Shown here in pieces: positions 46,886 through 56,934 of a stretch of DNA of 64,000 nucleotides. The stretch is from contig NC_087259.1 of assembly GCF_037042905.1 (NCBI RefSeq), positions 17,215,501 to 17,279,500 of the forward strand. The letters are read 5' to 3'. The notes under the pieces were generated by a model. The model saw only the letters and a list, made by a program, of their open reading frames with translations. It did no database searches and had not been told where the DNA came from. The position numbers and the translations under genes are program-made. Numbering within the stretch: position 1 is the stretch's first letter; each line of letters begins with the position of its first letter. Origin of the DNA: Lytechinus pictus. Taxonomy: Eukaryota > Echinodermata > Echinoidea > Temnopleuroida > Toxopneustidae.

Positions 46886-47205
46886 TCCACTCACCTCATG
46901 GTCTACTTTTATTTAGTCTTAAACCATTCCCTCCATCAACATTTTGTTTAACAACCATTTGGTCCATTCAACATTTGGTCCAATCATCGATCACCTTGTC
47001 TAATTGCCATTTCGTCTATGACCATTTCATCTCGTAACCATTTGGTCAAATATCCATTTAATTTTCATTTATTTTGCACAATTTAACAGTTATTCCAACT
47101 AGACCAAACGGTATATGCACTAAATGGCTATTGGACCAACTGGTTATTAGACCGAATGGCATTAGACTATGAGTAGACCATGTGGTGAGTGGGCAAACTG
47201 ATGGT
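46886..47205. mobile_element. Foldback repeat built of ACCA..TGGTC motifs
   Basis: The left side CCACTCACCTCATGGTCTAC is mirrored by GTAGACCATGTGGTGAGTGG at 47,170-47,201. Between them are many variants of ATTTGGTC/GACCAAATG in both orientations, forming a multi-arm palindrome of about 320 bp. Confidence 0.75.
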
Positions 47206-48221
47206 ACACCGAATGATAGTAGACGTGTTGGCAATTGGATGAATTGGCACTAGACAAATTGGAAATAAACCTGTAACTCTAGCTGATCTCACTAGAAATG
47301 ATAAAGTCTATATGACTTCCAGTTTTTCCATTTGCTTTCTTAAATGTTGTGACAAAACAAACAGCTTTATGGAACACTATCCATCTCAAACCAAATCTAA
47401 AATATAGCTATTGGAAATTAATCAACGTAGTGCACTGTTCTTGCCAACACAGCAATATGCTATGCTAATAATGCTATTGTTACACATGTTCAGATAATAT
47501 TTTGTTGACATCTTAATAAGCCTCATTCAGATATGATGTGCCAAAGCTTGTCATTTTTTTCCAATAGTGTTCAGATATGGTTCGACATATTGCATTACAT
47601 ATGCTGTTAAATATACATTATATGCTTGAAATATCAAGGAGGATCTAAAGTTGTGCGACAAATACTAATGACATTAAAAAATCTCTTTAATGGTTTCATG
47701 AGATGTGCCATACCAAGTCATGATTATTACCTCAGCATGATTCATGTTGAATGATGAACTATCTCCGTAATTTGTATGTACAGCTCTTGGTGGATTACAT
47801 TGACTTTTTCATTTGTGTTGAACTTGTGGAAGAATTTGATTGGTCCACTTTTTGGTTTTGCCTTGCATTAAAAAAAAGGTTGCTTGTCTTTGCAACAGTT
47901 TTGTACCTCATATTGTATTGAGTTTGTACAGAAAAATGCTGGAGTGATACGATATGTTGCTGACCTTTGTAACAACATGTCATAACAAGTCGTTCTCACG
48001 TCATATGTAATGTAAATTACATGTACATATAGATCAAACTGTGAAGTTAAGCAGAAGTTTCCTTTAATATTTTGTCACATTAGTGTTTGTGGGAAAAATG
48101 ATCAGATGTATGAGTAAAGCCACAGGAATACCAATATGAAAGGTAAAAATTGATTATCAAGATATCTGTAAATAGTATAGTGCCTTTCATGAAGTGGTTA
48201 AGGGCTTGCTACCCATGGCAT

Positions 48222-48322
48222 AAAGGCCAAATCCAAAAACAGTTGATATGAATAGAGAACAAAATAGAAAAGTGTATAAACACTATAAGTGACATCAATA
48301 TCGCGGTGGACTTAGCCTTTAA
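48222..48322. mobile_element. 100-bp MITE
   Basis: Left end AAAGGCCAAATCCA and right end TGGACTTAGCCTTT are inverted copies with two mismatches. It shares the terminal motif with 36,188. Confidence 0.6.
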
Positions 48323-48397
48323 TTAGATTATAGGTGGAAATTTATTTCGTAATTCTTACACATTTGGTAATACTGTTTGAAGTACATGATACTTTAA

Positions 48398-48868
48398 GGT
48401 GAAGTTCACCCTGACAAAAAGTTTATTGTACAAATAGCAGAAAAAGTAATAAAAATTGGTAAAGGTTTGAGGGAAATCCATCAAATATTTACAAACTTAA
48501 TAGAATTTTAATTTTTGGATTTGTGACGTCATATATGCGAGCATTTAAAAATCAATAAAATGTCATTTTCTCAAAAAATTGAAAATGATTTATATTGTAC
48601 CTTCAGCATATTCAACAGACAAATTATTTCACACCTGCTCCTGAACAAAAAATTTTAGTCATCATGAACCATTAAAATGTTGAAATTTATTCCTTTTATA
48701 TTACCTAACATAAGGCAGCTACTCGTATATGATGTCACAAATCAAAAACTTCAAATTCTAATAAACTCTCATAATCTTTGATGGATTATCTTCAAACCTT
48801 CACCAATGTACTTTCATTACTTTTTCTGGTATTTTTACAACAATCTTTTCATCAGGGTGAACTTTTCT
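48398..48868. mobile_element. MITE flanked by TTAA (GGTGAAGTTCACC family, copy 1)
   Basis: Left end GGTGAAGTTCACCCTGACAA and right end CATCAGGGTGAACTTTTC are imperfect inverted repeats. TTAA sits directly on both sides (48,394-48,397 and 48,869-48,872), the target size used by piggyBac- and Kolobok-type transposases. Non-coding. A diverged copy is at 62,170. Confidence 0.75.
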
Positions 48869-48921
48869 TTAATATGACATGGATTTTTCACCTTAATCTG
48901 AATAGCTTGTCTGTACCTGGT

Positions 48922-49090
48922 CCGGTGTTTCATAAAGCTGTTCGTAAGAGCGACTTTAAGAATGACTGGTGGACCTCTCTAACACTTTACATGATCACCA
49001 AATTCAATAGTGAATATTAACCACGAGAAAGGATCACCGGTCGTTATTAAAGTCACTCTCAACTTACGAACAGCTTTATGAAACAGCCCC
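48922..49090. mobile_element. Foldback MITE (TTTCATAAAGCTGTTCG family, best copy)
   Basis: GTGTTTCATAAAGCTGTTCG and the inverted CGAACAGCTTTATGAAACA flank a second palindromic layer, GAGCGACTTTAAGAATGACT versus GGTCGTTATTAAAGTCACTC. The whole is about 170 bp. Confidence 0.8.
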
Positions 49091-49622
49091 CTGCTTTAGA
49101 GAGTCAATGTTCTTGAAGCATTTTGAATATGTACATTAAATACTTGTTTATATCTTGTCTCTAAAATGCCTCATTCAGACAATAATTGTTTATCTTTGAA
49201 CCAAGGCTAAACATGGAATAACACATTTAAGAGTTTGTCTTGTTGTCTGAAAATGTGTATTACATGTATGTAATGTAGATTTCTATTAATCATTGAACAT
49301 TGTCTTGCCATATTTGAATCGTTTGTTGCAATACATGTACTTAATAAAGATTTTCATTGATACATCATAAGGCATTTCATTTTTTCCCTTGTCGTACAGC
49401 CCCCTCCCGCACATGATAAGTAGCCCACATATCAATATTTGAATGCTTGTAAGTAGCCCACATATCACCATTTGAATGCTTGTCTAACTGCCAGTACCAG
49501 CTGCCCAGAAACATTGGTAGCGCTAACAGAGCACTTACAGTCGTGATTCTAGGTAACGCAGCAACATTACTGGTTGTAACAGAGGCCTCTTTTAGTGCTA
49601 GCAATGTTTCTGTGAATGTATC

Positions 49623-50178
49623 AAAGGGGTACTCCAGGCCAAGAATAATATGATTTGAACAGATTTAAAACATTCAGACAAACAAAACACTGAAAATTTG
49701 ATAAAAATTGGACAAGGAATAACAAAGAAGATTTTGAAGATTTGCATTATTCCGGTGAAACAGTTCTAGGCATGTCTTCATGAATATTCAATGAGCAAAC
49801 TGATGTCATATCCCCACTCATTCTTTTGTATTTTATTATATGAAACTACCAAGAACTAAAACAATTGGATTGACAACTGATTAAGTGCATTAGATATTCA
49901 TATCATTCACACATTGTAAGAAAAAACGAAGCAATGATTTGATTTCATGTGGGGATAAAAAAGGAAAGTGGGGATGTGACATCATCAGCCCACCTAATGA
50001 ATATTCATGATGACTTGCATCCGGGACTTGCATATGACTGTTCTCACAAAATATTGTTAAATTTTTGTATCCAATAACTTTGTTAGTTTCGATTTTGATG
50101 ACATTTTTCGGCATTATGCTCTGTGAATTTTACTCTATTTATTTACATATAAATATTTTCAGCCCGGAGTACCCCTTT
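49623..50178. mobile_element. MITE with AAAGGGGTACTCC ends
   Basis: Left end AAAGGGGTACTCCAGGC and right end GCCCGGAGTACCCCTTT are inverted repeats. The interior shares ATTCCGG..AAACAGTTCTAGGC and GACATCATCAGCCCACCTAA with the window's first kilobase. Non-coding, 556 bp. Confidence 0.85.
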
Positions 50179-50429
50179 TAACAGACTTCAATATTTTTCC
50201 TTCAAACTAATGAAATCATATTCTGATAATCTTCACTATTTCATGAGATGCTGGATATTACAATCCTAATTCTATGTTAAAAACCCTAGTCAGTTTAGAA
50301 TCATTTGATGCTTTTATGTGAATTCACTGTAAATCTGCCATAGCTTTCCCCAAATAAAGAGAACAAGGAAATTCACACGTCATGGAAACCTTCTTTAAAA
50401 AAATCACACTGAACTAAACTCAGTGACAA

Positions 50430-51480
50430 AATAAAATTTTCATTCCACCTAGAAATATCATTCTTCAGAGCTCTGTAAATAGGTCCAGGAAATGATATCC
50501 TGAGCTTTTTAGTTTCTCTTGAGAGTTTTGCATGCAACTTGACTGACTTTAACGAACACCTGGATAAATACTTAAGGTGTGTCATACATTGGAAATTAAA
50601 CACAATCTGATTGGTTATTTCTTTGTCTTTGGGACAAAGAGCAAATGAAGCAATCTTGATTGGCCATTCCCTCCTTGAAGATTCATAGTACATCTTTGGA
50701 ACACAGTCCCTGGACTGGTAGCTTTCTGTTATATGTCAAGTACACACCATATCTGACATGAATATCGTCACCATTCATATTCAAAGTCATAAAATCTATG
50801 AAGTACAGTATGTGATTTCATGGTGCCTGACAGTCTACCTCACTGTACAACTGTCTATTCTATAGAGCACTGTAAGGAATCGACTCATTCAAAATCTCTT
50901 GTTTGTGTAGAATTCCACAACTGAGTGAAATTACTGATTGCAATCCATTCAGGCAAGCTAATCTAAGATTTAAGAGACTAATATTGCCATTAGAAGAACA
51001 AGAAAGTTACATAGGTCATGTAACCTTTTAGTAAAAAACATAAAAACTTCCCTTCCACCTAGAAATATCTTTCTTCAGAGCTCTGTAAATAGGTCTAGGA
51101 AATGATATCCTGAGCTTTTTAGTTTCTGTTGAGAGTTTTGCATGTATTTTGACTGACTTTAACGAACACCTGGATTATGTTACTTAAGGTGTGTCATACA
51201 TTGGAAATTAAACACAATCTGATTGGTTATTTCTTTGTCTTTGGAACAAAGAGCAAATGAAGCAATGATCATGGTTGTCCATTCCCTCCTTGGAGATTCA
51301 TAGTACATCTTTGGAACACAGTCCCTGGATTAGTATCTTGGCTGGCTTTTTAGCTTTCCGTTATATGTCAAGTACACGTTTTTGTGAAATTCTGCAGCTG
51401 AGTGAATTACTGACTGCAATCCATTCAGGCAAGCTAATCAGAGGATTCAACAGATTGATATTGCCATTTGAAGCATCAGA
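50430..51480. repeat. Diverged tandem duplication upstream of the TLR gene
   Basis: Segments of about 310 bp at 50,440-50,745 and 51,051-51,376 are highly similar (TTCTTCAGAGCTCTGTAAAT, AACACAATCTGATTGGTTAT, CATAGTACATCTTTGGAACA). A further ~100 bp at 50,909-51,010 matches 51,388-51,480 (TGCAATCCATTCAGGCAAGC). The downstream copy ends about 475 bp before the TLR start codon. Non-coding conservation suggests promoter or UTR sequence. Confidence 0.8.
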
Positions 51481-51877
51481 CTCATATTCCACGAGAGACA
51501 AACCTGATATACGTCAAGAGAATTTTGAACTCAAAATGCCGGTGGAATTCCTGAGGTAAAAAAGAGGAGAAAACCCCCTTAGATTAACACTGATGGATTG
51601 CCGATGATGCACACGTTGTTTTACAACTTTGAGCGAGACTTGATATCATGATATTTTCTTCTGTGCTTCTGCAATAGCAATAAAGCTACAGGGCCGGAAC
51701 AATTCTCACCTGAAAATCTTTAATTGGATCGATAGAAATGACCTGGATGTTTGCCGACACTGATGGGTTTGTTTGTTGAAGAATCAAGAGACATACATAC
51801 TTTGAAGGCAATTTTCAAGCTTTAAAGAGCTTTCAAGTAAAACACTACTTCATAAAACAAAACTAGCCTCAGAGGAG

Positions 51878-51884
51878 ATATATA
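51878..51884 (+). promoter_or_regulatory. TATA-like sequence before the TLR gene
   Basis: ATATATAAC lies about 75 bp upstream of the ATG at 51,955. It is plausible as a TATA box for a short 5' UTR, but AT-rich matches are common here. Confidence 0.25.
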
Positions 51885-51954
51885 ACTGATACACCAAACA
51901 AGATTGCAAGATTTCACTAAATTTTTAGATCATATTCATAATCTGAATTCTAAG

Positions 51955-54696
51955 ATGACGAGTACAACTGCAATAATGTATCTTTGTTCATGGATTACTT
52001 GTGTGCTTTTCTTTCTTTTGGGAGGATTGTCTATAGATGATGGTGCATCAGGAAGAGATGTATCTGAAAACTGGAGCTCGGTATCTACCAGTAGATGTCG
52101 GCTTACGTATACCAGCCGTGGTGTCAACGCTAGCTGTAAAAAGCTTAGTCTCCATTCTGTTCCTAAAGGCCTTCCACACAACACAGTAGTGCTTGATCTC
52201 TCTGAAAACATGATCGAAACACTCAACAACAATTCTTTCACCTATCTTCCAGATATCATCAAACTTGACCTGTTTGACAATGAGATCACGTTGATAGAAG
52301 ATGGTACATTTAAGCCTCTGGATAATCTCACAGAATTAAATCTGGGAAGTAACCACATTGAGTCTTTACCAGCAGGTTTACTTCATTCAAATCAATTTCT
52401 CTCCGTTTTCAAACTCAATTTGAACTATTTGAGTTCAGTCCCCAAAGACGCTTTGCCTAGGTCAGAAAATATGAAATCATTTGAACTGACTTTCAATAAT
52501 ATCTTGTCTATAAAATCACATGACTTTGAACCTTTCCAGAATTGCTCAGGTATAACAATTGACATAGCTTATAGTAAAATAAAATATCTCCAAACAAATA
52601 CTTTTGCAGTTTTGAGGAATATTGCCACGTTAGATCTTGATGGAAGTTATATGCATGAATTCAACATCTCTTCCATTTTAGGAAATAATGAAATAAATAC
52701 ACTAATCTTGACATTCTGCCGAATAAAAAGAATAATTCCACTAAACCAATCTTTTCAACATCCTCATGGTTCTCCCAAAATACATTTGATAAATCTCTTT
52801 TGGAATGAGCTGATCTCCTTTCCAGATTTTGTGTTTTGGGGATTAAATCAAACAAACATCCTCAAACTACGTTATAATCGTATTACTACTTTATCCAACA
52901 GTACATTTTGTGGACTAGACCAGTTGACTGAATTAGATATATCAAATAATGACTTAACAGCATTACCTCAAGGCATGTTTTACTGTAATAAACTATTACA
53001 AAAGTTGAGACTTGCTCAAAACAACATAGCAAGATGGTCTGGCAATACAGTATCTAATCTATGCTCTTTGAAGTATTTAAACCTTTTTGATAACAACATC
53101 AAGCATGTTGATAACACTACCCAAATACTTCATTCACTAGAACATCTAGATCTTTCTTTCAACGTGCTCTCCCGGATAGATGATTATTTTCTATCCAGTT
53201 ACACTTATCTTAAAACACTGAACGTGTCCAACAACGACATTTTTTGGATTTCTTCATATGCCTTCTTAAATCTGACAAACCTCAAAGTGCTCAACCTCAA
53301 GAATGATCGCATCGAATTAGATATACTCAATCAGCCTTTCCAAATCATGGGTGCTCTACGCATACTGGATTTAACATCGGCAATTAAGATCATTCGTTTG
53401 GAATCCAAGCCGTTTACAGGTACTTCATTACTTGAGAGAATGTTTATGAGGAAAAACAATTTGCAGAGCAAAGACTTATTTGACAATTCTACATCTCAAT
53501 CCCTATTTACAGGACTTCAATCATTGTTGACACTGGACTTGAGAGAGAATGACCTGGATATGTTAGCACCAGGAACTTTCAACCCGATAAATAGACTAGA
53601 AATATTACTTCTTTCTCACTCGTCTATTAAAGTCCTCATTCCTTCTGTTTTCTACAGTTTGCCTTCTCTCAAAATACTTGATCTTAGTGACAATGATATA
53701 ACACTGATTTCTGGTGATACATTTCTCAGTCAGTCTCAGCTTCATGTTTTAAAGATAGACAATAACAAGCTTTATTCAATCCCAAGAACTCTATTTAACA
53801 GAACCCGAAGCCTGCACAAACTCAACATGGAAAACAATAAAATCTCCACAATAGAAACTGGGACAAGATTTCCGACAAATATCACATTAGATGTTTCGGG
53901 AAATCCATTTGCCTGCACATGTGACTTGAGCTGGTTTGTGAAGTGGTTACATTCTAGCAATGTTGAACTTAGCCATCCCAATAACACACTGTGTTCACCC
54001 TCATCCATCAAAGACCTCTTCAAATCATCACTCCTGTCATTTGATCCTGATAAATACTGTGGCATCAACATTCTCCTTATCACAAGTGTATCTTTCACTG
54101 TCCTTCTGGTTGCAGCCCTTTCCTTGGTGGCGTATTGGAAGCGATGGTGGCTAAACTACAAGGTGTTCCTTGTTAAACTTGCCATTTGTGGCTACAAGGA
54201 AATGGTCCAGGACTTTGAGGACCAGGACTATGAGTTCCAGCTCAACCTGATGTACCAAGAGGAAGACCAGGAATGGGTTGATGATATCATGAAGCCAGTT
54301 CTACGGGAAAGGTTTCCACATATTGAGAGAGTAGTCTTTGGTGATAACGACCTCCACCTTGGGATGTTTTACATCAATGCTCTCCATTATGCAGTTGAGA
54401 ACAGCTTCAAGACGGTTCTCTTGCTAAGCAATAATTCTGTGCGTGAAGCCTGGTTTATTACCAAGGTACGTATAGCCCTAGAGGAACTCAATGACAGCAA
54501 TCTGGACAAGGTCATACTGTTTTTCCTTGAGGATATTGATGATGACGATCTCCCATACCTGGTCAGGTTGTTCCTTAGTAAGAACAAACCTTACATGCTG
54601 TGGACGGATGATGAGGATGGTCAAGAACTATTCTGGGCTCAGTTTGAGAAGAGCATGAGAGCCAACAGAGAACTCAATAGTGTTATTCCTGTTTGA
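51955..54696 (+). CDS. Intronless Toll-like receptor, 913 residues
   Basis: The ATG at 51,955 is chosen because a signal peptide follows directly (IMYLCSWITCVLFFLLGG). The frame upstream opens with a TTG only. The ectodomain has a cysteine-containing N-cap, about twenty leucine-rich repeats (LxxLxLxxNxI pattern from ~residue 60 to ~645) with many N-glycosylation sites, and a C-cap with C-x-C (NPFACTCDLSWF). One TM follows (~704-727), then a TIR domain (~755-905). TIR landmarks are divergent: box 1 is YEFQLNLMYQ, box 2 is GDNDLHLGM instead of RD-x-PG, and box 3 FW is present. This form is what I recall for the expanded single-exon echinoid TLRs, from memory only. Predicted cell-surface or endosomal pathogen receptor. 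Confidence 0.95.
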   Translation: MTSTTAIMYLCSWITCVLFFLLGGLSIDDGASGRDVSENWSSVSTSRCRLTYTSRGVNASCKKLSLHSVPKGLPHNTVVLDLSENMIETLNNNSFTYLPDIIKLDLFDNEITLIEDGTFKPLDNLTELNLGSNHIESLPAGLLHSNQFLSVFKLNLNYLSSVPKDALPRSENMKSFELTFNNILSIKSHDFEPFQNCSGITIDIAYSKIKYLQTNTFAVLRNIATLDLDGSYMHEFNISSILGNNEINTLILTFCRIKRIIPLNQSFQHPHGSPKIHLINLFWNELISFPDFVFWGLNQTNILKLRYNRITTLSNSTFCGLDQLTELDISNNDLTALPQGMFYCNKLLQKLRLAQNNIARWSGNTVSNLCSLKYLNLFDNNIKHVDNTTQILHSLEHLDLSFNVLSRIDDYFLSSYTYLKTLNVSNNDIFWISSYAFLNLTNLKVLNLKNDRIELDILNQPFQIMGALRILDLTSAIKIIRLESKPFTGTSLLERMFMRKNNLQSKDLFDNSTSQSLFTGLQSLLTLDLRENDLDMLAPGTFNPINRLEILLLSHSSIKVLIPSVFYSLPSLKILDLSDNDITLISGDTFLSQSQLHVLKIDNNKLYSIPRTLFNRTRSLHKLNMENNKISTIETGTRFPTNITLDVSGNPFACTCDLSWFVKWLHSSNVELSHPNNTLCSPSSIKDLFKSSLLSFDPDKYCGINILLITSVSFTVLLVAALSLVAYWKRWWLNYKVFLVKLAICGYKEMVQDFEDQDYEFQLNLMYQEEDQEWVDDIMKPVLRERFPHIERVVFGDNDLHLGMFYINALHYAVENSFKTVLLLSNNSVREAWFITKVRIALEELNDSNLDKVILFFLEDIDDDDLPYLVRLFLSKNKPYMLWTDDEDGQELFWAQFEKSMRANRELNSVIPV

Positions 54697-56930
54697 ACCA
54701 AATCATCACAAGAAGCTCCGTGGAATAATAATTCCATGCAATCTTAATAGATTAATTAAAAAAAAAAAAAAAAAAAAGGGCACATGCAAAAGAGAAAGTG
54801 GAAACACTGTGGTGTAGCCGTTCCCATTCTTGCCTTGTAATTAGATGGTCGTGTTTTCAAATTTCACTGCAGCTTATCGTCCTTTGGCAAGTTGTTAATC
54901 GACACTTTGCCACTCTCCAGAAATAGGTACCCAGTAGGATGCAAAAGCCTATGTAGTATGTCTTGCGATGGAGTTCGGACACTTTTGTTGGAATACTCCC
55001 CAGGTAGTGGAGAAAAGGCCTACATTGTGTGCATGCAAGCCAGGATCCAATGATTAGTAATCTGTAAAGCCCAATGTTCACCATGTAAAAGGGGAATACT
55101 ATTATTGAAGAAAAGAGTGGTTCATGTTTATCCTTTTTGATATTTAGCATTTGAGATTTTGTTTAAAAGATCTATTTTTACTTACTTTCAAAATACTTGA
55201 GTTTGTTAGTGAATTACAATATTCCCAGATAACATAGAAAAAGCTTGTGTGAACCTATCTGACAACAGTATAAAATATTTGTAGTAAATTGAAAAGTTGT
55301 ACTATAATTTCTCTCAAAGTTTTGAAAAAGTTACAAGTATTGCAATAGGTCTGTACATGTAGATAATATTCAAGGCTTGGCAATGTCCTTTATATGTATA
55401 CATACGAGAATAATTCTCATATAGGCCTATATTTTGCTTAGAGAGAAAGTATGTGCATCAGCTGATTGTTTTTAAGATGAAGTAAATTGACTTTTTGAAG
55501 ACTAGCTTTGATGTCAACTCCATAACATTAAAAAAATTGTATATGATATAGAATACAAAAAAGTGTATCAATAGGACACAGACTTTGCAAAAATCTGATG
55601 AAAAACCAATTCCAACTTCATGAACATTTTTTTTTCTCATATTGTACTGAAATCATCATAGAATTCATTAGCATAAACTTCATGTTCATCTGGCATGTCT
55701 GGAGTCAGAGAGCCATCCACTTTTGATTAAAAAAATGATGATCTTTTGTTTTGTGTTCAAGACTTAATACTTCATTCATCACATTCCAATAACTTTAATA
55801 TTACCTTGGGCAATCTGAAATGTCATATTTTAGTATTCATGCTTCCCTTTCTGAAATCACTATTTCTATACAGTTCATTTAGGTTTGTTATTCTGAAAGA
55901 TCTAAAAATGAAATATGGTTTGTTTATTCCAAAGGTTCAACAGTAAAAAAATATATAAGGTTTGGAAAAATTCTTTACTTATTTTCTTACTAACAACCTT
56001 TATTTTCATTTTTAGACTGATGGAAGTTTCGGAACAAATAACCTTATTTGATTTTACAGATGAGCAAACATCATAATAAATCCTACTCTCTTTTCAGATC
56101 AATGAACCTAATTGAAATAAGAAGTGGATACCGAATTTTCAACTCTTAAAAAATAGGACTTCCGATTTGGTTTCCCCACTTTCTCAAAAAAAAATCTCAA
56201 AATTGATATTTTGACCCAAACTGACTGATTTGACAGTCCCGATGGATGCTGACATTGACAATATAAAATCAAAGAAAACAGATAAGTTTATACATGCTTT
56301 GTGAGCATCATTGAATGATTAAAAAATTAATTTTAAATTTTAATTGCATAATGGTAAGTTGTCTAAACTGGTTTGTTTGACCCCTACCACTGGAATTTGT
56401 GTACCCTTCACAGAGAGCTTTGAGCTTTAATACTGCAGGCTGCTATTAATCTTGCATTTGTCAAGCTAATGGCTTAACAAAATGAGTCGTCAAATAAAAT
56501 TATTTTTTTTATTGAATATACTTGTACAATGATGGAAGATATTCTGTTAATTTGTAATCATGTACATGTACTTATTGTATAAACACTATATCGTATTGTA
56601 AATGTCTTTTATGTAGTTTATTAAATCACTTTATAATCATGCAACTGCATTACATTCCTTAATGTACAATTCTTCCTTCATCACATACACAACCAATATC
56701 AAAACCAACACGATGAAACTGTAAGTTAGTTACATGTATGTGTAAATTACCTTGTCCCATGCACAAGCTATGCTCCTCCCACTAGTGATATTTCTGCTGA
56801 TACCTGTGTATGAGTGACACTGAAAGTAGGCGTGGCTTGGGAGATGATGGAGCTGTGAATGGCCAATGGGAGACAAGGGTTGAGGGATAAAGGAGCCAGC
56901 GGGAGTCCCTGCAGAACTGGGATGTGATTG
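54697..56930. other. Region downstream of the TLR gene without genes
   Basis: It contains a 20-base A tract at 54,758-54,777, a SINE-like repeat (54,795-55,085) and then AT-rich single-copy-looking sequence. No coding frame with recognisable content and no convincing poly(A) signal close to the TLR stop. Confidence 0.5.
54795..55085 (+). mobile_element. SINE-like repeat after the TLR gene
   Basis: An A-box-like TGTGGTGTAGCCGTTCCC and a weak B-box (GGTCGTGTTTTCAAATTTC) are followed by CAGAAATAGGTACCCAGTAG, echoing the bodies of the other SINE copies. More diverged than the copies at 37,530 and 42,848. Confidence 0.45.
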
Positions 56931-56934
56931 GAGT

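Larger units (their letters stand above)
46707..48390. other. 3' flank of the REJ/PKD1-like gene
   Basis: No coding sequence is seen. It holds a foldback element at 46,886-47,205 and a short MITE at 48,222-48,322. An AATAAA at 47,264-47,269 is a possible poly(A) signal, about 560 bp past the stop, but it sits just beyond repeat DNA and is weakly supported. Confidence 0.4.

Noticed and set aside
51275..51559. 94-codon open frame upstream of the TLR gene
   Set aside because: It runs through the duplicated non-coding block, the frame is not conserved in the upstream copy, and no domain is visible.
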